The notes beneath the pieces were generated by a model. It ran no database searches and was not told the DNA's origin. It was given only the letters and a program-made list of their open reading frames with translations. A stretch of DNA of 64,000 bases from Jeotgalicoccus sp036782755 (GTDB lineage Bacteria; Bacillota; Bacilli; Staphylococcales; Salinicoccaceae). The DNA is taken from the NCBI GenBank assembly GCA_036782755.1, contig DAIPYL010000002.1, positions 37,098 through 101,097 of the forward strand. The letters run 5' to 3'. Of this stretch, positions 26,853-35,401 are shown piece after piece (within the stretch, counting starts at the first letter, position 1; the number at the start of each line of letters is the position of its first letter). Position numbers and translations under genes: made by a program.

Positions 26853-27128
26853 ATGGCAGTAAAAATTAGATTAACTCGTATGGGTTCTAAAAGAAATCCT
26901 TTCTACCGTATCGTAGTTGCGGACGCACGCAGCCCGAGAGATGGTAGAATCATCGAACAAATCGGTTCATATAACCCGGTTTCTAAATCTGAAGAAAACG
27001 TTGTATTAGACAACGAAAAAGCGTTAGAGTGGTTACAAAATGGTGCTAAACCAAGCGACACTGTACGTAATATCTTCAGTGACAGAGGCATCATGGAACA
27101 GTACCACAATGCTAAATTCGGGAAATAA
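26853..27128 (+). CDS. rpsP: Ribosomal protein bS16
   Basis: A 91-residue protein with the signature IRLTRMGSKRNPFYRIVVAD and GRIIEQIGSYNP, standard for bS16, which stabilises the 30S central domain. AGAGAGGAG precedes the ATG. It heads the rpsP-khpA-rimM-trmD-rplS group. Confidence 0.98.
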   Translation: MAVKIRLTRMGSKRNPFYRIVVADARSPRDGRIIEQIGSYNPVSKSEENVVLDNEKALEWLQNGAKPSDTVRNIFSDRGIMEQYHNAKFGK

Positions 27129-27133
27129 TTCCG

Positions 27134-27361
27134 ATGGACAAATTACTTCAAACAATTCTTGAACCGATGCTGGATTATCCGGAAGAACTCGTCATTACAC
27201 GTGACGAGACGCCGCATAAAGTTTCGTATAAAATAAGCGTACATGACTCAGATGTCGGGCGAATAATCGGCCGCGGCGGCCGTTTTATTAAAGCGCTCCG
27301 CATTGTTGTTTCAAACGCTGACAGAGACGCGTCAAAGAAAGTGTTTGTTGATTTGCATTAA
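27134..27361 (+). CDS. khpA: KH-domain RNA-binding protein KhpA
   Basis: The 75-residue protein is a single KH domain with the GRIIGRGGRFIKALR loop that contacts RNA. KhpA acts with KhpB (EloR/Jag) as an RNA chaperone pair affecting cell division and envelope growth in related bacteria. It begins five bases after rpsP and is followed by a terminator-like hairpin. Confidence 0.93.
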   Translation: MDKLLQTILEPMLDYPEELVITRDETPHKVSYKISVHDSDVGRIIGRGGRFIKALRIVVSNADRDASKKVFVDLH

Positions 27362-27388
27362 GACACACTTTAACAGTGTGTCTTTTTA
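27362..27388 (+). terminator. Hairpin with T-run between khpA and rimM
   Basis: GACACACT (27362-27369) pairs with AGTGTGTC (27375-27382), followed by TTTTT. It starts on the last base region of khpA's stop. It may end the rpsP-khpA message or only reduce expression of rimM-trmD. Confidence 0.75.
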
Positions 27389-27410
27389 TTCTTTATAAGA
27401 GGTGTTCATC

Positions 27411-27905
27411 TTGCGAATTAAAATTGGTAAACTGGTAAATTTCCACGGTGTGCGCGGCGAAGTTAAAATATTAAGCGACTCGGACTTCTTAGAAGAACGC
27501 TTTGCAGCGGGCAATACCGTTGAAATCGCCGGCGATGTGCTGACGATTGAATCGTACCGCACGCATAAAAACTTCCATATGCTGAAATTTGTCGGGGTGT
27601 CTGACATGAACGACATCACCCATTTAAAAGGCAAGGATGTTTTTATCGAAGAAAACGAAGCAGACCTTATACTCGATGAAAATGAATACCACGTGCGTGA
27701 TATTGTCGGCCTGACTGTAATCAATCTTGACGACAATACTGAACTTGGTAAAATTTCAGAAGTAATGTTCACCGGCGCCAATGACGTCTGGGTCATCCAG
27801 GGCGAGCGCGAATATTTAATTCCGTATATCGAACAGGTTGTTAAAGTTGTCGATGTTGAACGCGGCATAGTTGAAATTACACCACTCGAAGGATTGTTGG
27901 ATTAA
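27411..27905 (+). CDS. rimM: Ribosome maturation factor RimM
   Basis: A 164-residue protein with an N-terminal RimM beta barrel (KIGKLVNFHGVRGEVKI) and a C-terminal PRC-barrel half (EYLIPYIEQVVKVVDVERG). It binds uS19 and helps assemble the 30S head. The TTG at 27411 is preferred to the GTG at 27402, which overlaps the AGAGGTG ribosome site. The stop overlaps the trmD start by one base. Confidence 0.94.
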   Translation: MRIKIGKLVNFHGVRGEVKILSDSDFLEERFAAGNTVEIAGDVLTIESYRTHKNFHMLKFVGVSDMNDITHLKGKDVFIEENEADLILDENEYHVRDIVGLTVINLDDNTELGKISEVMFTGANDVWVIQGEREYLIPYIEQVVKVVDVERGIVEITPLEGLLD

Positions 27906-28576
27906 TGAATATATATTATTTAACACTGTTTCCTGACATGTATGAAGGTGTCCTCGGTGCATCTATTTTAAAGCGCGCAAAAGATAAGGGCATCGTCGAT
28001 TATCACATGATTAATTTCCGTGATTTTTCAGACGATAAACATAACAAAGTCGATGATTATCCATACGGCGGCGGCGCAGGCATGGTCTTAAAGCCGGAAC
28101 CTGTTTTCAACGCAATGGACAGTCTGGAAATCGGCGATAACAAACGCGTTATTTTAATGTGCCCCCAGGGTAAACCGTTTGATCAGAAGCTCGCAGAAGA
28201 GCTCGCTGAAGAAGACAACATCGTCTTTATTAACGGACACTACGAAGGTTACGACGAGCGTATCCGTACGCTTGTTACCGACGAAGTATCCATCGGTGAT
28301 TACGTATTAACAGGCGGCGAACTTGCATCGATGACAATGACTGATGCAATCGTCCGTTTGATTCCCGATGTGCTGAGCAATCAGGCAAGCCATCAGGAAG
28401 ACTCATTCTCGACAGGCATGCTTGAACATCCGCATTACACACGCCCGAGAGAATACCGCGGCATGAAAGTGCCGGAAGTACTGCTGTCGGGAAATCATAA
28501 GCACATTGAAGAATGGCGCCATGAACAAAGCCTGCAGCGTACAAGAGAACGCCGTCCGGATTTACTGGACGAGTAA
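27905..28576 (+). CDS. trmD: tRNA (guanine-37-N1)-methyltransferase
   Basis: A 223-residue SPOUT enzyme with LTLFPDMYEG at its start, the YPYGGGAGMV block, and the knotted SAM site (NGHYEGYDERI and SIGDYVLTGGELA). It makes m1G37 in tRNAs for Leu, Pro and Arg to prevent frameshifting. It overlaps rimM by one base. Confidence 0.97.
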   Translation: MNIYYLTLFPDMYEGVLGASILKRAKDKGIVDYHMINFRDFSDDKHNKVDDYPYGGGAGMVLKPEPVFNAMDSLEIGDNKRVILMCPQGKPFDQKLAEELAEEDNIVFINGHYEGYDERIRTLVTDEVSIGDYVLTGGELASMTMTDAIVRLIPDVLSNQASHQEDSFSTGMLEHPHYTRPREYRGMKVPEVLLSGNHKHIEEWRHEQSLQRTRERRPDLLDE

Positions 28577-28602
28577 AAAGTTAATTTTATTTCTTAAAGT
28601 GA

Positions 28603-28631
28603 TTGAATGGTCACCATTTGTATGATAATAT
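28603..28631 (+). promoter_or_regulatory. Predicted promoter of rplS
   Basis: TTGAAT (28603-28608) and TAATAT (28626-28631), 17 bp apart, in the 143-bp gap before rplS. It would give rplS its own transcript with a leader of about 80 bases. Confidence 0.5.
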
Positions 28632-28637
28632 TGTACG

Positions 28638-28719
28638 AGTGTAAATACACGTAAATATCACAATCATCCGCTGCTAAAGTAACTCGGGCAAGATAATTGG
28701 AAGAAGGAGAAGATATATT
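28638..28719 (+). promoter_or_regulatory. Candidate ribosomal protein leader of rplS
   Basis: The stretch between the predicted start site and rplS is longer than translation needs and holds GTGTAAATACAC, a small perfect-arm hairpin. An L19 leader family is known from Firmicutes; I cannot confirm its consensus here. Autoregulation by bL19 is inference. Confidence 0.35.
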
Positions 28720-29067
28720 ATGTCACAGGAATTATTAAATTCTATCGTTAAAGAACAGTTAAAAACTGATCTTCCTGAATTCAAAGCAGGGGACACAGTT
28801 AAAGTTCACGTTCGTATTGTAGAGGGAGACCGCGAAAGAATCCAGCTTTTCGAAGGTGTTGTAATCAAACGCCGCGGAGGCGGAATTTCAGAAACTTTCA
28901 CTGTACGTAAGATTTCTTACGGTGTTGGTGTTGAGCGTACATTCCCTGTTCACACGCCTAAAATCGAGAAAATCGATGTTGTTCGCCGTGGACGCGTACG
29001 TCGTGCTAAACTTTACTACCTGCGTAACTTACGCGGTAAAGCTGCTCGTATCAGAGAAATCCGATAA
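28720..29067 (+). CDS. rplS: Ribosomal protein bL19
   Basis: The 115-residue protein contains the bL19 blocks GDTVKVHVRIVEGDRERIQ, FEGVVIKRRGGGISETFTV and the basic C-terminal end RRAKLYYLRNLRGKAARI. It lies at the 30S-50S interface. AGAAGGAGAA precedes the ATG. A terminator follows, then the order departs from Staphylococcus. Confidence 0.98.
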   Translation: MSQELLNSIVKEQLKTDLPEFKAGDTVKVHVRIVEGDRERIQLFEGVVIKRRGGGISETFTVRKISYGVGVERTFPVHTPKIEKIDVVRRGRVRRAKLYYLRNLRGKAARIREIR

Positions 29068-29078
29068 GACCGCTTATA

Positions 29079-29116
29079 AAATACCCGGACCTCACAGAGG
29101 CCCGGGTATTTTTTTA
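29079..29116. terminator. Terminator between rplS and the amidotransferase gene
   Basis: A 13-bp stem with one mismatch (left arm from 29081 ATACCCGG.., right arm ..CCCGGGTAT) is followed by a T-run on the plus strand, with an A-run on the other side. It lies between convergent genes and overlaps the end of the minus-strand gene by three bases. Confidence 0.88.
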
Positions 29117-29842
29117 ATTATTTTTATCTCTGAACTTTTGAGCTTCCGACAGGAAAGCTTCGAGAATTTTCTTCGAAGGCTCATCAAACTTATACGCATC
29201 CTCCGGATGGAACTGCAGACCCATAACGAAAGTATCACCTGTGCCTTCCAGCGCCTCTATAACACCGTCAGGCGCTCTTCCTGAAACGATAAAGTCCTTA
29301 TTATCCACTTCTTTGTTTGCCTGGTGGTGATGGCTGTTTACGCGGATTTTATCTTGTCCGGTAATTTTATGGAGTTTTGAACCTTTTTCTATCAGTACGC
29401 TGTGCTGCAAATAATCACGGCCCGATTTCTGTTTGTGCTGAATTAAACCGTCGCCCTCATACTGAGCTTCCAAATCCTGATACATTTTACCGTCCGTCAG
29501 ACTGTTTAAGAGCTGACTGCCGCGGCATATACCGAGAATTGGAATATCTCTTTTAAACGCCTCTTTGATTACTTCAATCTCGTATTCGTCACGCCCATGT
29601 TCCACTGCCTCAAGTTTCGGATGCGGTTCTTCATCATACGTACTCGGGTTAATATCATTGCCGCCCGTTAAATATAAGCCGTCCAATGCTGCAACCTGTT
29701 CTTTGATTGATTGCTTATCATCGTTTTTTGCAAGCAGCAGCGGCACGCCGCCGAGATCAGTCACTGCTTGAATGTAATGCGGTCTCACTGATAATTGACT
29801 ATCGTCAATTTCCGTCGTAATTCCTATAATTGGTCTGCCCAT
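29114..29842 (-). CDS. Class I glutamine amidotransferase, PuuD-like (peptidase C26)
   Basis: A 242-residue protein with GITTE near the start, LTGGNDINPSTY, the nucleophile Cys in GICRGSQLLN, the catalytic His in GLQFHPEDAY and a SHHHQA block typical of gamma-glutamyl-GABA hydrolases. Such enzymes cleave gamma-glutamyl amides, for example in putrescine breakdown. No other polyamine genes are nearby, so the substrate is open. A strong AAAGGAGA site precedes the ATG. It is not part of the Staphylococcus order between rplS and rbgA. Confidence 0.88.
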   Translation of the reverse strand: MGRPIIGITTEIDDSQLSVRPHYIQAVTDLGGVPLLLAKNDDKQSIKEQVAALDGLYLTGGNDINPSTYDEEPHPKLEAVEHGRDEYEIEVIKEAFKRDIPILGICRGSQLLNSLTDGKMYQDLEAQYEGDGLIQHKQKSGRDYLQHSVLIEKGSKLHKITGQDKIRVNSHHHQANKEVDNKDFIVSGRAPDGVIEALEGTGDTFVMGLQFHPEDAYKFDEPSKKILEAFLSEAQKFRDKNN

Positions 29843-29996
29843 AATTTGTCTCCTTTTAGTTCGTGTTTAGTGAGTTTATACCCTGAATGCGGGAGAAGTA
29901 TGCAAAATTTCATGCTATAGATGTTAAATTTTGTTTTGTTAAAGTTATAAAATGATGTATAAATGTGTTAACTGAATTGTTAAAGGAGGACGGCGT

Positions 29997-30974
29997 TTGT
30001 TTATTACTTTGCGTAAATTACCTGAAGAGCTGCTTCATTTGAGGGCGTTTCGAAACCGTTCTGTACTTGCAGCTGCAGATGCCGATAAACTGAGCAGATT
30101 GGAGCGAGGTGCAGCGGGCGAATGTGAGTAAGACAGGATGTTTGATAAGGTTGGACACGGGAATCTTTATATCTACCGTGATATTTATTTACAGATTGAA
30201 AACTCTGTGACGCAGTACGATACTTTGATTATCAGTGAATCAGGGATTGTTGTAAATGAAATTAAAAACTTTACCGGAAACTATCGTGTGGAAGACAGTA
30301 CGTGGACAAGATCCGGCAGCGGCCTGATTCCGGACGACGCGGCAAGCCAGCTCAGGCGCGCCGTGGGGAAGCTGATGCGCTTAAGGAATGCGGTGAGATT
30401 TAACTTTGATGTCAGCGGAAAATTAATATTTCCAAATGAGAGTTTTCGATTGTTCAGTGAAGAAGAGCGGGTCTGGAATCAGGTTGTGCTGCGGGCAGAT
30501 CTGCGGCGGTATTTTGGAAGTTTCAATAATGAATACAGCGGTGAGTACGCCTCAAAGCTTGCCGATATAGTCGAACGGCACATTGTGCCGAACCCGTATT
30601 TTAAGCTGCGGGTCGAATTCGAGTCGGTCAGACACGGCTTATACTGCGGCGGGTGCGGGAGCTTTAAACTAGAAAAACAGCAATTTCACCTGCTCTGCAT
30701 GACCTGCGGCTCACGCGAAAGCAACGAAACTCATCTCGTCCGTGCAATGAGCGATTTTAAATATCTGTTCGGCCCGCTCGAGATGACGAGCAGGCGAATG
30801 ATGGAGTTTACGGGCGGGATGGTTAATATCAGAACTTTGCAGAGAGTAATGAACAAGTACTGTCATGTTAATAAGCAAGGTAATTCAACCCAATATATAT
30901 TTAAATATTATGATTTTGATGAGGCAATGAATGAAAAAAGTAAATTCAAGAGATATAAGGATTATTTTAAATAA
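29997..30974 (+). pseudogene. NERD-domain gene interrupted by one in-frame stop codon
   Basis: A TTG start at 29997, just after AAAGGAGG, opens a frame that aligns without gaps to the N-terminus of the intact paralogue at 62980. Codon 45 (30129-30131) is TAA where the paralogue has Tyr45, directly after the shared Gly41-Glu42-Cys43. The same frame continues past it to 30974 with the NERD core (QYD, then NEIKN), the four-Cys zinc ribbon (CGGC ... CMTC) and a C-terminal winged-helix-like end. NERD domains are nuclease-related (PD-(D/E)XK-like); the Glu of GE, the Asp and the ExK are the likely active site. An ATG at 30138 has no good ribosome site and would drop the GE motif. The gene is probably inactive, unless the stop is read through or is a sequencing error. 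Confidence 0.85.
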
Positions 30975-30984
30975 ATATAGTTTA

Positions 30985-31155
30985 GGACGACACTGTGTCA
31001 CTTTCATTGTCGTCCAAAGTAACCCGGACGACAGTGAGANNNNNNNNNNNNNNNNNNNNNNNNNNNNNNNNNNNNNNNNNNNNNNNNNNNNNNNNNNNNN
31101 NNNNNNNNNNNNNNNNNNNNNNNNNNNNNNNNNNNNNNNCCGGACGACAGTGAGA
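30985..31155. repeat. 41-bp-period hairpin array, family B, interrupted by an assembly gap
   Basis: The first unit (30985-31025) is a 31-base inverted repeat, GGACGACA pairing with TGTCGTCC, plus a 10-base linker ending CCC. A second unit starts 41 bp on at 31026 and runs into the gap. After the gap a further partial unit starts at 31142 and stops at about 31155. The array begins 11 bp after the NERD stop codon. The remainder of 31156-31310 holds only a weak -10-like TATAAT at 31236 before rbgA. Confidence 0.85.
31040..31139. other. Assembly gap of 100 N
   Basis: Exactly 100 N inside the family B array. The sequence on both sides of the gap contains the same unit (GGACGACAGTGAGA), so the array was probably too long to assemble. 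Confidence 0.95.
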
Positions 31156-31310
31156 AGAAAAAAACTCAAACTCCTGCTCTAAAACATAGCTGTTCCTCTA
31201 TCATCCTCACATCCCGCCCCCAAATCATGATAAAATATAATAGGAATATACCAACCCAGCCAAAATTCAACCAACCCAAAATAATTAATATAAGAAAGGG
31301 GCAGCCAAAG

Positions 31311-32168
31311 ATGTCAATTAACTGGTTCCCGGGACATATGGCGAAGGCTCGCCGTCAAATCGAAGAGAGTCTGAAGAAAGTAGATGTAGTGATTGAGATA
31401 CTGGATGCGCGTATTCCGTACGCTTCCAAAAATCCGATGCTGGATTACGTGATCGGCGATAAGCCGAGAGTTGTAGTACTGAACAAAAAAGATATGGCGA
31501 ACAGCAAGGAAACGGATCGCTGGATTGCCCGCCTGAAAGCTGACGGAGTTTATCCTGTAGCGCTGAACGGCAAAGAGTCTAATGTGCTGAAAAAAATAGA
31601 GAACACGGTCGTGGAAGCGACGAAGGAAATCTTCGAACGCATGGAGCGAAAAGGGATTAATCCGCGCGCAATCAGAGCGATGATTGTCGGCATTCCTAAT
31701 GTCGGAAAATCGACGATTATCAACAACATCGCAAAACGCAAAGTTGCGAAAACAGGCAACACGCCCGGCGTGACAAAAGCGCAGCAATGGATTAAAGCAG
31801 GAACGAAAATGGAGCTGCTTGATACGCCGGGAGTGCTGTGGCCGAAATTCGAAGACGAATCAATCGGACAGAAACTGTCACTGACAGGAGCGATTAAAGA
31901 CAATGTTGTGAACCTGGATGACATTGCGATATATGCCCTCAAATTTATGCAGACGCATTACCTTGACGGACTGAACAAATTTTACAATATCAATATTGAT
32001 GAAAATACTGAAATCGTGGAAATTTTCGATGCAATCGGCCAGTCGCGCGGATTCAAGATGAGCGGCAATGAAATCGACTACGAACGCGTCACGGAAAAAG
32101 TAATTTACGATACACGCGATGCGAAAATCGGGAAGTTTACATTCGATATTGCCGAGGACGTTGAATAA
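31311..32168 (+). CDS. rbgA: Ribosome biogenesis GTPase RbgA (YlqF)
   Basis: A 285-residue circularly permuted GTPase: G4 (NKKDM) precedes G1 (GIPNVGKST) and G3 (DTPGV). The N-terminus INWFPGHMAKARRQ is the family signature, which sets the start at 31311 rather than at upstream in-frame codons. RbgA drives a late step of 50S assembly. rnhB follows by four bases, as in Staphylococcus. Confidence 0.96.
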   Translation: MSINWFPGHMAKARRQIEESLKKVDVVIEILDARIPYASKNPMLDYVIGDKPRVVVLNKKDMANSKETDRWIARLKADGVYPVALNGKESNVLKKIENTVVEATKEIFERMERKGINPRAIRAMIVGIPNVGKSTIINNIAKRKVAKTGNTPGVTKAQQWIKAGTKMELLDTPGVLWPKFEDESIGQKLSLTGAIKDNVVNLDDIAIYALKFMQTHYLDGLNKFYNINIDENTEIVEIFDAIGQSRGFKMSGNEIDYERVTEKVIYDTRDAKIGKFTFDIAEDVE

Positions 32169-32172
32169 TCAT

Positions 32173-32931
32173 ATGAAAATAAGCGATATTAAACTCGAAA
32201 TTAACAAGATAAACACCATAGAAGACTTAACGGCCTCTCCATTTAATGAAGACGAACGCAAAGGTGTACAGAGCGCGCTTAACAGCAGGGCGCGCCTCCT
32301 GGAAAAAGAACGGGCACTCTCCGTACACTACGAAATGATGCTGCAGCACGAAAACAAACACCGGGGACTCATCATTGCCGGAATCGATGAAGCAGGCCGC
32401 GGACCGCTCGCCGGCGATGTTGTGGCGGCCGCTGTTATTCTGCCTGATAATTACAAAATTATCGGCCTCGATGACTCTAAAAAAGTACCGCTCGCTAAAC
32501 GTCTCTCGCTCCGTGAAGAGATTATGGAACATGCGGATTACGGCGTCGGAATTGTAACGGCTGAGGAGATCGACACGCACAACATTTACAAAGCGACAAA
32601 AATGGCCATGCAGCGTGCACTGGATAATTTACCGCGCACGCCTGACCATTTACTTGTCGATGCCATGACGCTCGACAACGGCGTGCCTCAGACGTCGCTC
32701 ATCAAAGGGGATGCTGTGTCGAATTCCATCGCAGCGGCTTCTATAATTGCGAAAACAACACGGGATATGATGATGGAAAAGTACGATACGGAATATCCTG
32801 AGTACGGTTTTGCCAATCATAAAGGATACGGCACAAAAGCACATCTTGAAGCATTGGAAAAATACGGTGCCACACCGATTCACAGAAAAACATTTGAACC
32901 GGTCAAAAGTATGTTCGGCGGCCAGTTCTAA
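32173..32931 (+). CDS. rnhB: Ribonuclease HII
   Basis: The 252-residue enzyme has GIDEAGRGPLAGDVVAAAV with two of the catalytic acids, GLDDSKK, DAMTL and the NHKGYGTKAH end block. RNase HII removes ribonucleotides from DNA. The ATG at 32173 comes four bases after rbgA; an in-frame extension into rbgA is rejected. About 70 N-terminal residues precede the catalytic domain, as in the long Bacillus type. Confidence 0.95.
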   Translation: MKISDIKLEINKINTIEDLTASPFNEDERKGVQSALNSRARLLEKERALSVHYEMMLQHENKHRGLIIAGIDEAGRGPLAGDVVAAAVILPDNYKIIGLDDSKKVPLAKRLSLREEIMEHADYGVGIVTAEEIDTHNIYKATKMAMQRALDNLPRTPDHLLVDAMTLDNGVPQTSLIKGDAVSNSIAAASIIAKTTRDMMMEKYDTEYPEYGFANHKGYGTKAHLEALEKYGATPIHRKTFEPVKSMFGGQF

Positions 32932-33078
32932 GTGTTTTAATTCACAATCTTAATCCGCATAAAAGCCCGAAATCTCAATAATAGTGCGGATTCGAACTAT
33001 ATTCTTTGTATCTTGTGAAATACTTTTCAAACTTTCGCAAAATAACAATAATTTGTTTGATTAGTTACCACTTACACG

Positions 33079-33107
33079 TTTACATTCGAGTAAGTGTTTC
33101 CTATAAT
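33079..33107 (+). promoter_or_regulatory. Predicted promoter of sucCD
   Basis: TTTACA (33079-33084) and TATAAT (33102-33107), 17 bp apart. The inverted repeat CACTTAC (33069-33075)/GTAAGTG (33090-33096) brackets the -35 and could be an operator. I see no gene in 32932-33148. Confidence 0.65.
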
Positions 33108-33148
33108 TGAGTATGTAAGCTTTATTAAAAAGTCTTAGGAGGAAAATC

Positions 33149-34318
33149 ATGAATATCCATGAGTATCAAGGAAAAGAAATTTTTCGCTCAATGGGTGTAA
33201 ACGTACCTAAAGGTGACGTTGCTCTTACACCAGAAGAAGCAGTTGAAGTAGCAAAAACACTTGATTCAGATGTCTACGTTGTCAAAGCTCAAATCCACGC
33301 AGGTGGCCGTGGTAAAGCAGGCGGCGTTAAGATAGCAAAATCTGTCGATGAGGTTAAGGAATATGCTGAAGAATTATTAGGCAAAGTCTTAGTCACTCAT
33401 CAGAACGGTCCGGACGGGACTGAAATCAAACGTCTTCTTGTTGAAGAAGGCTGCGATATCGACAGCGAATACTACTTAGGCTTCGTAATTGACCGCGCGA
33501 CGAACCGCGTTACATTAATGGGTTCTGAAGAAGGCGGAACAGAAATCGAAGAAGTGGCAGAAGCAACTCCTGAAAAGATTTTTAAAGAAGTTATTGACCC
33601 TGCAGTAGGTCTTCTGCCATTCCAGGCTAAAAGACTTGCATTCAATATTAATATTCCAACAGCATCAGTAAACAAAGCAGCTAAATTAATGCTTTCTTTA
33701 TATGATGTATTTATTGAAAAAGATGCAGCAATTATGGAAATCAACCCGCTTGTCACTACAGGTGACGGTGAAGTTATCGCACTTGATGCAAAAGTTAACT
33801 TCGATGCCAACGCTCTTTACAGAAACAAAGACGTTGTTGAATTACGCGACTTTGATGAAGAAGATGAAAAAGAAATCGAAGCATCTAAACACGATTTAGC
33901 ATACATCGCTTTAGAAGGAAATATCGGCTGTATGGTTAACGGTGCCGGACTTGCAATGGCAACGATGGATACGATTAACCACTTCGGCGGAAAACCTGCC
34001 AACTTCCTTGACGTAGGGGGCGGCGCGACTGCTGAGAAAGTTACTGAAGCATTCAAGCTTATCCTTAGTGATAAAGCTGTGGAAGGTATCTTTGTAAACA
34101 TTTTCGGCGGAATTATGAAGTGTGACGTTATAGCTGAAGGTGTAGTTGAAGCTGTAAATAACGTTGGTCTTGAGATTCCTCTTGTAGTTCGTTTGGAAGG
34201 TACAAACGTTGCAGAAGGTAAGAGAATTCTTGCAGACTCAGGTCTCGCAATTACACCGGCAAGCACAATGGCTGAAGGTGCTCAGAAGATCATCGCTGCT
34301 GTAAACGAAAATAAATAA
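33149..34318 (+). CDS. sucC: Succinyl-CoA synthetase, beta subunit
   Basis: The 389-residue ATP-grasp subunit starts MNIHEYQGKEIFRSMGV and has KAQIHAGGRGKAGGV, MEINPLV and the GIFVNIFGGIMKCDVIA block. With SucD it couples succinyl-CoA cleavage to nucleotide triphosphate formation in the TCA cycle. A TAGGAGG site precedes the ATG, and sucD follows by 17 bp. Confidence 0.98.
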   Translation: MNIHEYQGKEIFRSMGVNVPKGDVALTPEEAVEVAKTLDSDVYVVKAQIHAGGRGKAGGVKIAKSVDEVKEYAEELLGKVLVTHQNGPDGTEIKRLLVEEGCDIDSEYYLGFVIDRATNRVTLMGSEEGGTEIEEVAEATPEKIFKEVIDPAVGLLPFQAKRLAFNINIPTASVNKAAKLMLSLYDVFIEKDAAIMEINPLVTTGDGEVIALDAKVNFDANALYRNKDVVELRDFDEEDEKEIEASKHDLAYIALEGNIGCMVNGAGLAMATMDTINHFGGKPANFLDVGGGATAEKVTEAFKLILSDKAVEGIFVNIFGGIMKCDVIAEGVVEAVNNVGLEIPLVVRLEGTNVAEGKRILADSGLAITPASTMAEGAQKIIAAVNENK

Positions 34319-34335
34319 TAACGGAGGAATATATT

Positions 34336-35244
34336 GTGGCTGTATTTGTAGATAAGAATACTAAAGTAATTGTACAGGGTATTACCGGTTCAACAGCACT
34401 ATTCCACACGAAGCAGATGCTTGAGTACGGTACTCAGATCGTTGCTGGTGTGACACCTGGTAAAGGCGGACAGGAAGTTGAAGGCGTACCTGTATTCAAT
34501 ACTGTAGAAGAAGCTAAAAAAGAAACTGGCGCAACTGTATCAGTAGTATACGTGCCGGCTCCATTCGCAGCAGACTCAATTATGGAAGCTGCTGACGCGG
34601 AACTTGATCTTGTAATTTGTATTACAGAACACATTCCGGTACTCGACATGGTTAAAGTAGTACGTTACTTAGAAGATAAAAAGACGCGTCTTATTGGACC
34701 GAACTGTCCTGGTGTCATTACTGCCGACGAAACTAAAATCGGTATTATGCCTGGATATATCCACAAAAAAGGACACGTTGGTGTTGTATCACGCTCTGGT
34801 ACATTAACTTATGAAGCAGTTCATCAGTTAACTCAGGAAGGTGTCGGCCAGACATCTGCTGTCGGTATCGGCGGAGATCCTGTAAACGGTACAAACTTTA
34901 TCGATGTGCTAAAAGAATTCAACGAAGATCCTGAAACTTACGCAGTAGTAATGATCGGGGAAATCGGCGGTACTGCTGAAGAAGAAGCTGCAGAGTGGGT
35001 TCGTGACAATATGACTAAACCTGTTGTCGGCTTCATCGGCGGACAAACTGCACCTCCAGGAAAACGTATGGGCCATGCCGGTGCGATTATTTCAGGCGGT
35101 AAAGGGACTGCTGACGAAAAAATCCGTATCATGAACGAGTGCGGAATCGAAACAGCTGCAACACCTTCGGAAATTGGTGAAACGCTGATTGAACGCATTA
35201 AGAAAGAAGACGGACTTTACGAAAAATGTCTGACTGTAAAATAA
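34336..35244 (+). CDS. sucD: Succinyl-CoA synthetase, alpha subunit
   Basis: The 302-residue alpha subunit has the CoA-binding QGITGSTALFHTKQM, GPNCPGVITA, and the active-site phosphohistidine in GHAGAIISGGKG. It starts at GTG 34336 after ACGGAGGA. It forms the enzyme with SucC. A terminator closes the operon. Confidence 0.98.
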   Translation: MAVFVDKNTKVIVQGITGSTALFHTKQMLEYGTQIVAGVTPGKGGQEVEGVPVFNTVEEAKKETGATVSVVYVPAPFAADSIMEAADAELDLVICITEHIPVLDMVKVVRYLEDKKTRLIGPNCPGVITADETKIGIMPGYIHKKGHVGVVSRSGTLTYEAVHQLTQEGVGQTSAVGIGGDPVNGTNFIDVLKEFNEDPETYAVVMIGEIGGTAEEEAAEWVRDNMTKPVVGFIGGQTAPPGKRMGHAGAIISGGKGTADEKIRIMNECGIETAATPSEIGETLIERIKKEDGLYEKCLTVK

Positions 35245-35273
35245 TTTTAATATAACTCGCACAAGTGAGTGAA

Positions 35274-35309
35274 AAAGACGGTAATCCACCCGGATTATCG
35301 TCTTTTTTT
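35274..35309 (+). terminator. Terminator after sucD
   Basis: A stem of AAGACGGTAATCC with GGATTATCGTCTT and an ACCC loop, followed by seven T, 30 bp after the sucD stop. Confidence 0.9.
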
Positions 35310-35401
35310 GTCTTTTAATGTAAATTATTGTCGTTAAAATGAAATCTGAATATCTCTGTAAACTCTTATAATAGAAGTATTAAAGCAATAGGGGGATGCA
35401 T

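Noticed and set aside
30138..30974. ATG 30138 as the real start of a shorter intact NERD gene
   Set aside because: No good ribosome site, and the frame upstream aligns to the paralogue as far as a proper TTG start with AAAGGAGG.
30885..31182. ORFs on both strands crossing the second N gap
   Set aside because: They depend on the 100 N and on repeat sequence; no ribosome site or recognisable protein.
31227..31310. N-terminal extension of RbgA
   Set aside because: The added residues are low-complexity and unlike the family, and AAAGGGG with ATG 31311 gives the conserved INWFPGHM start.
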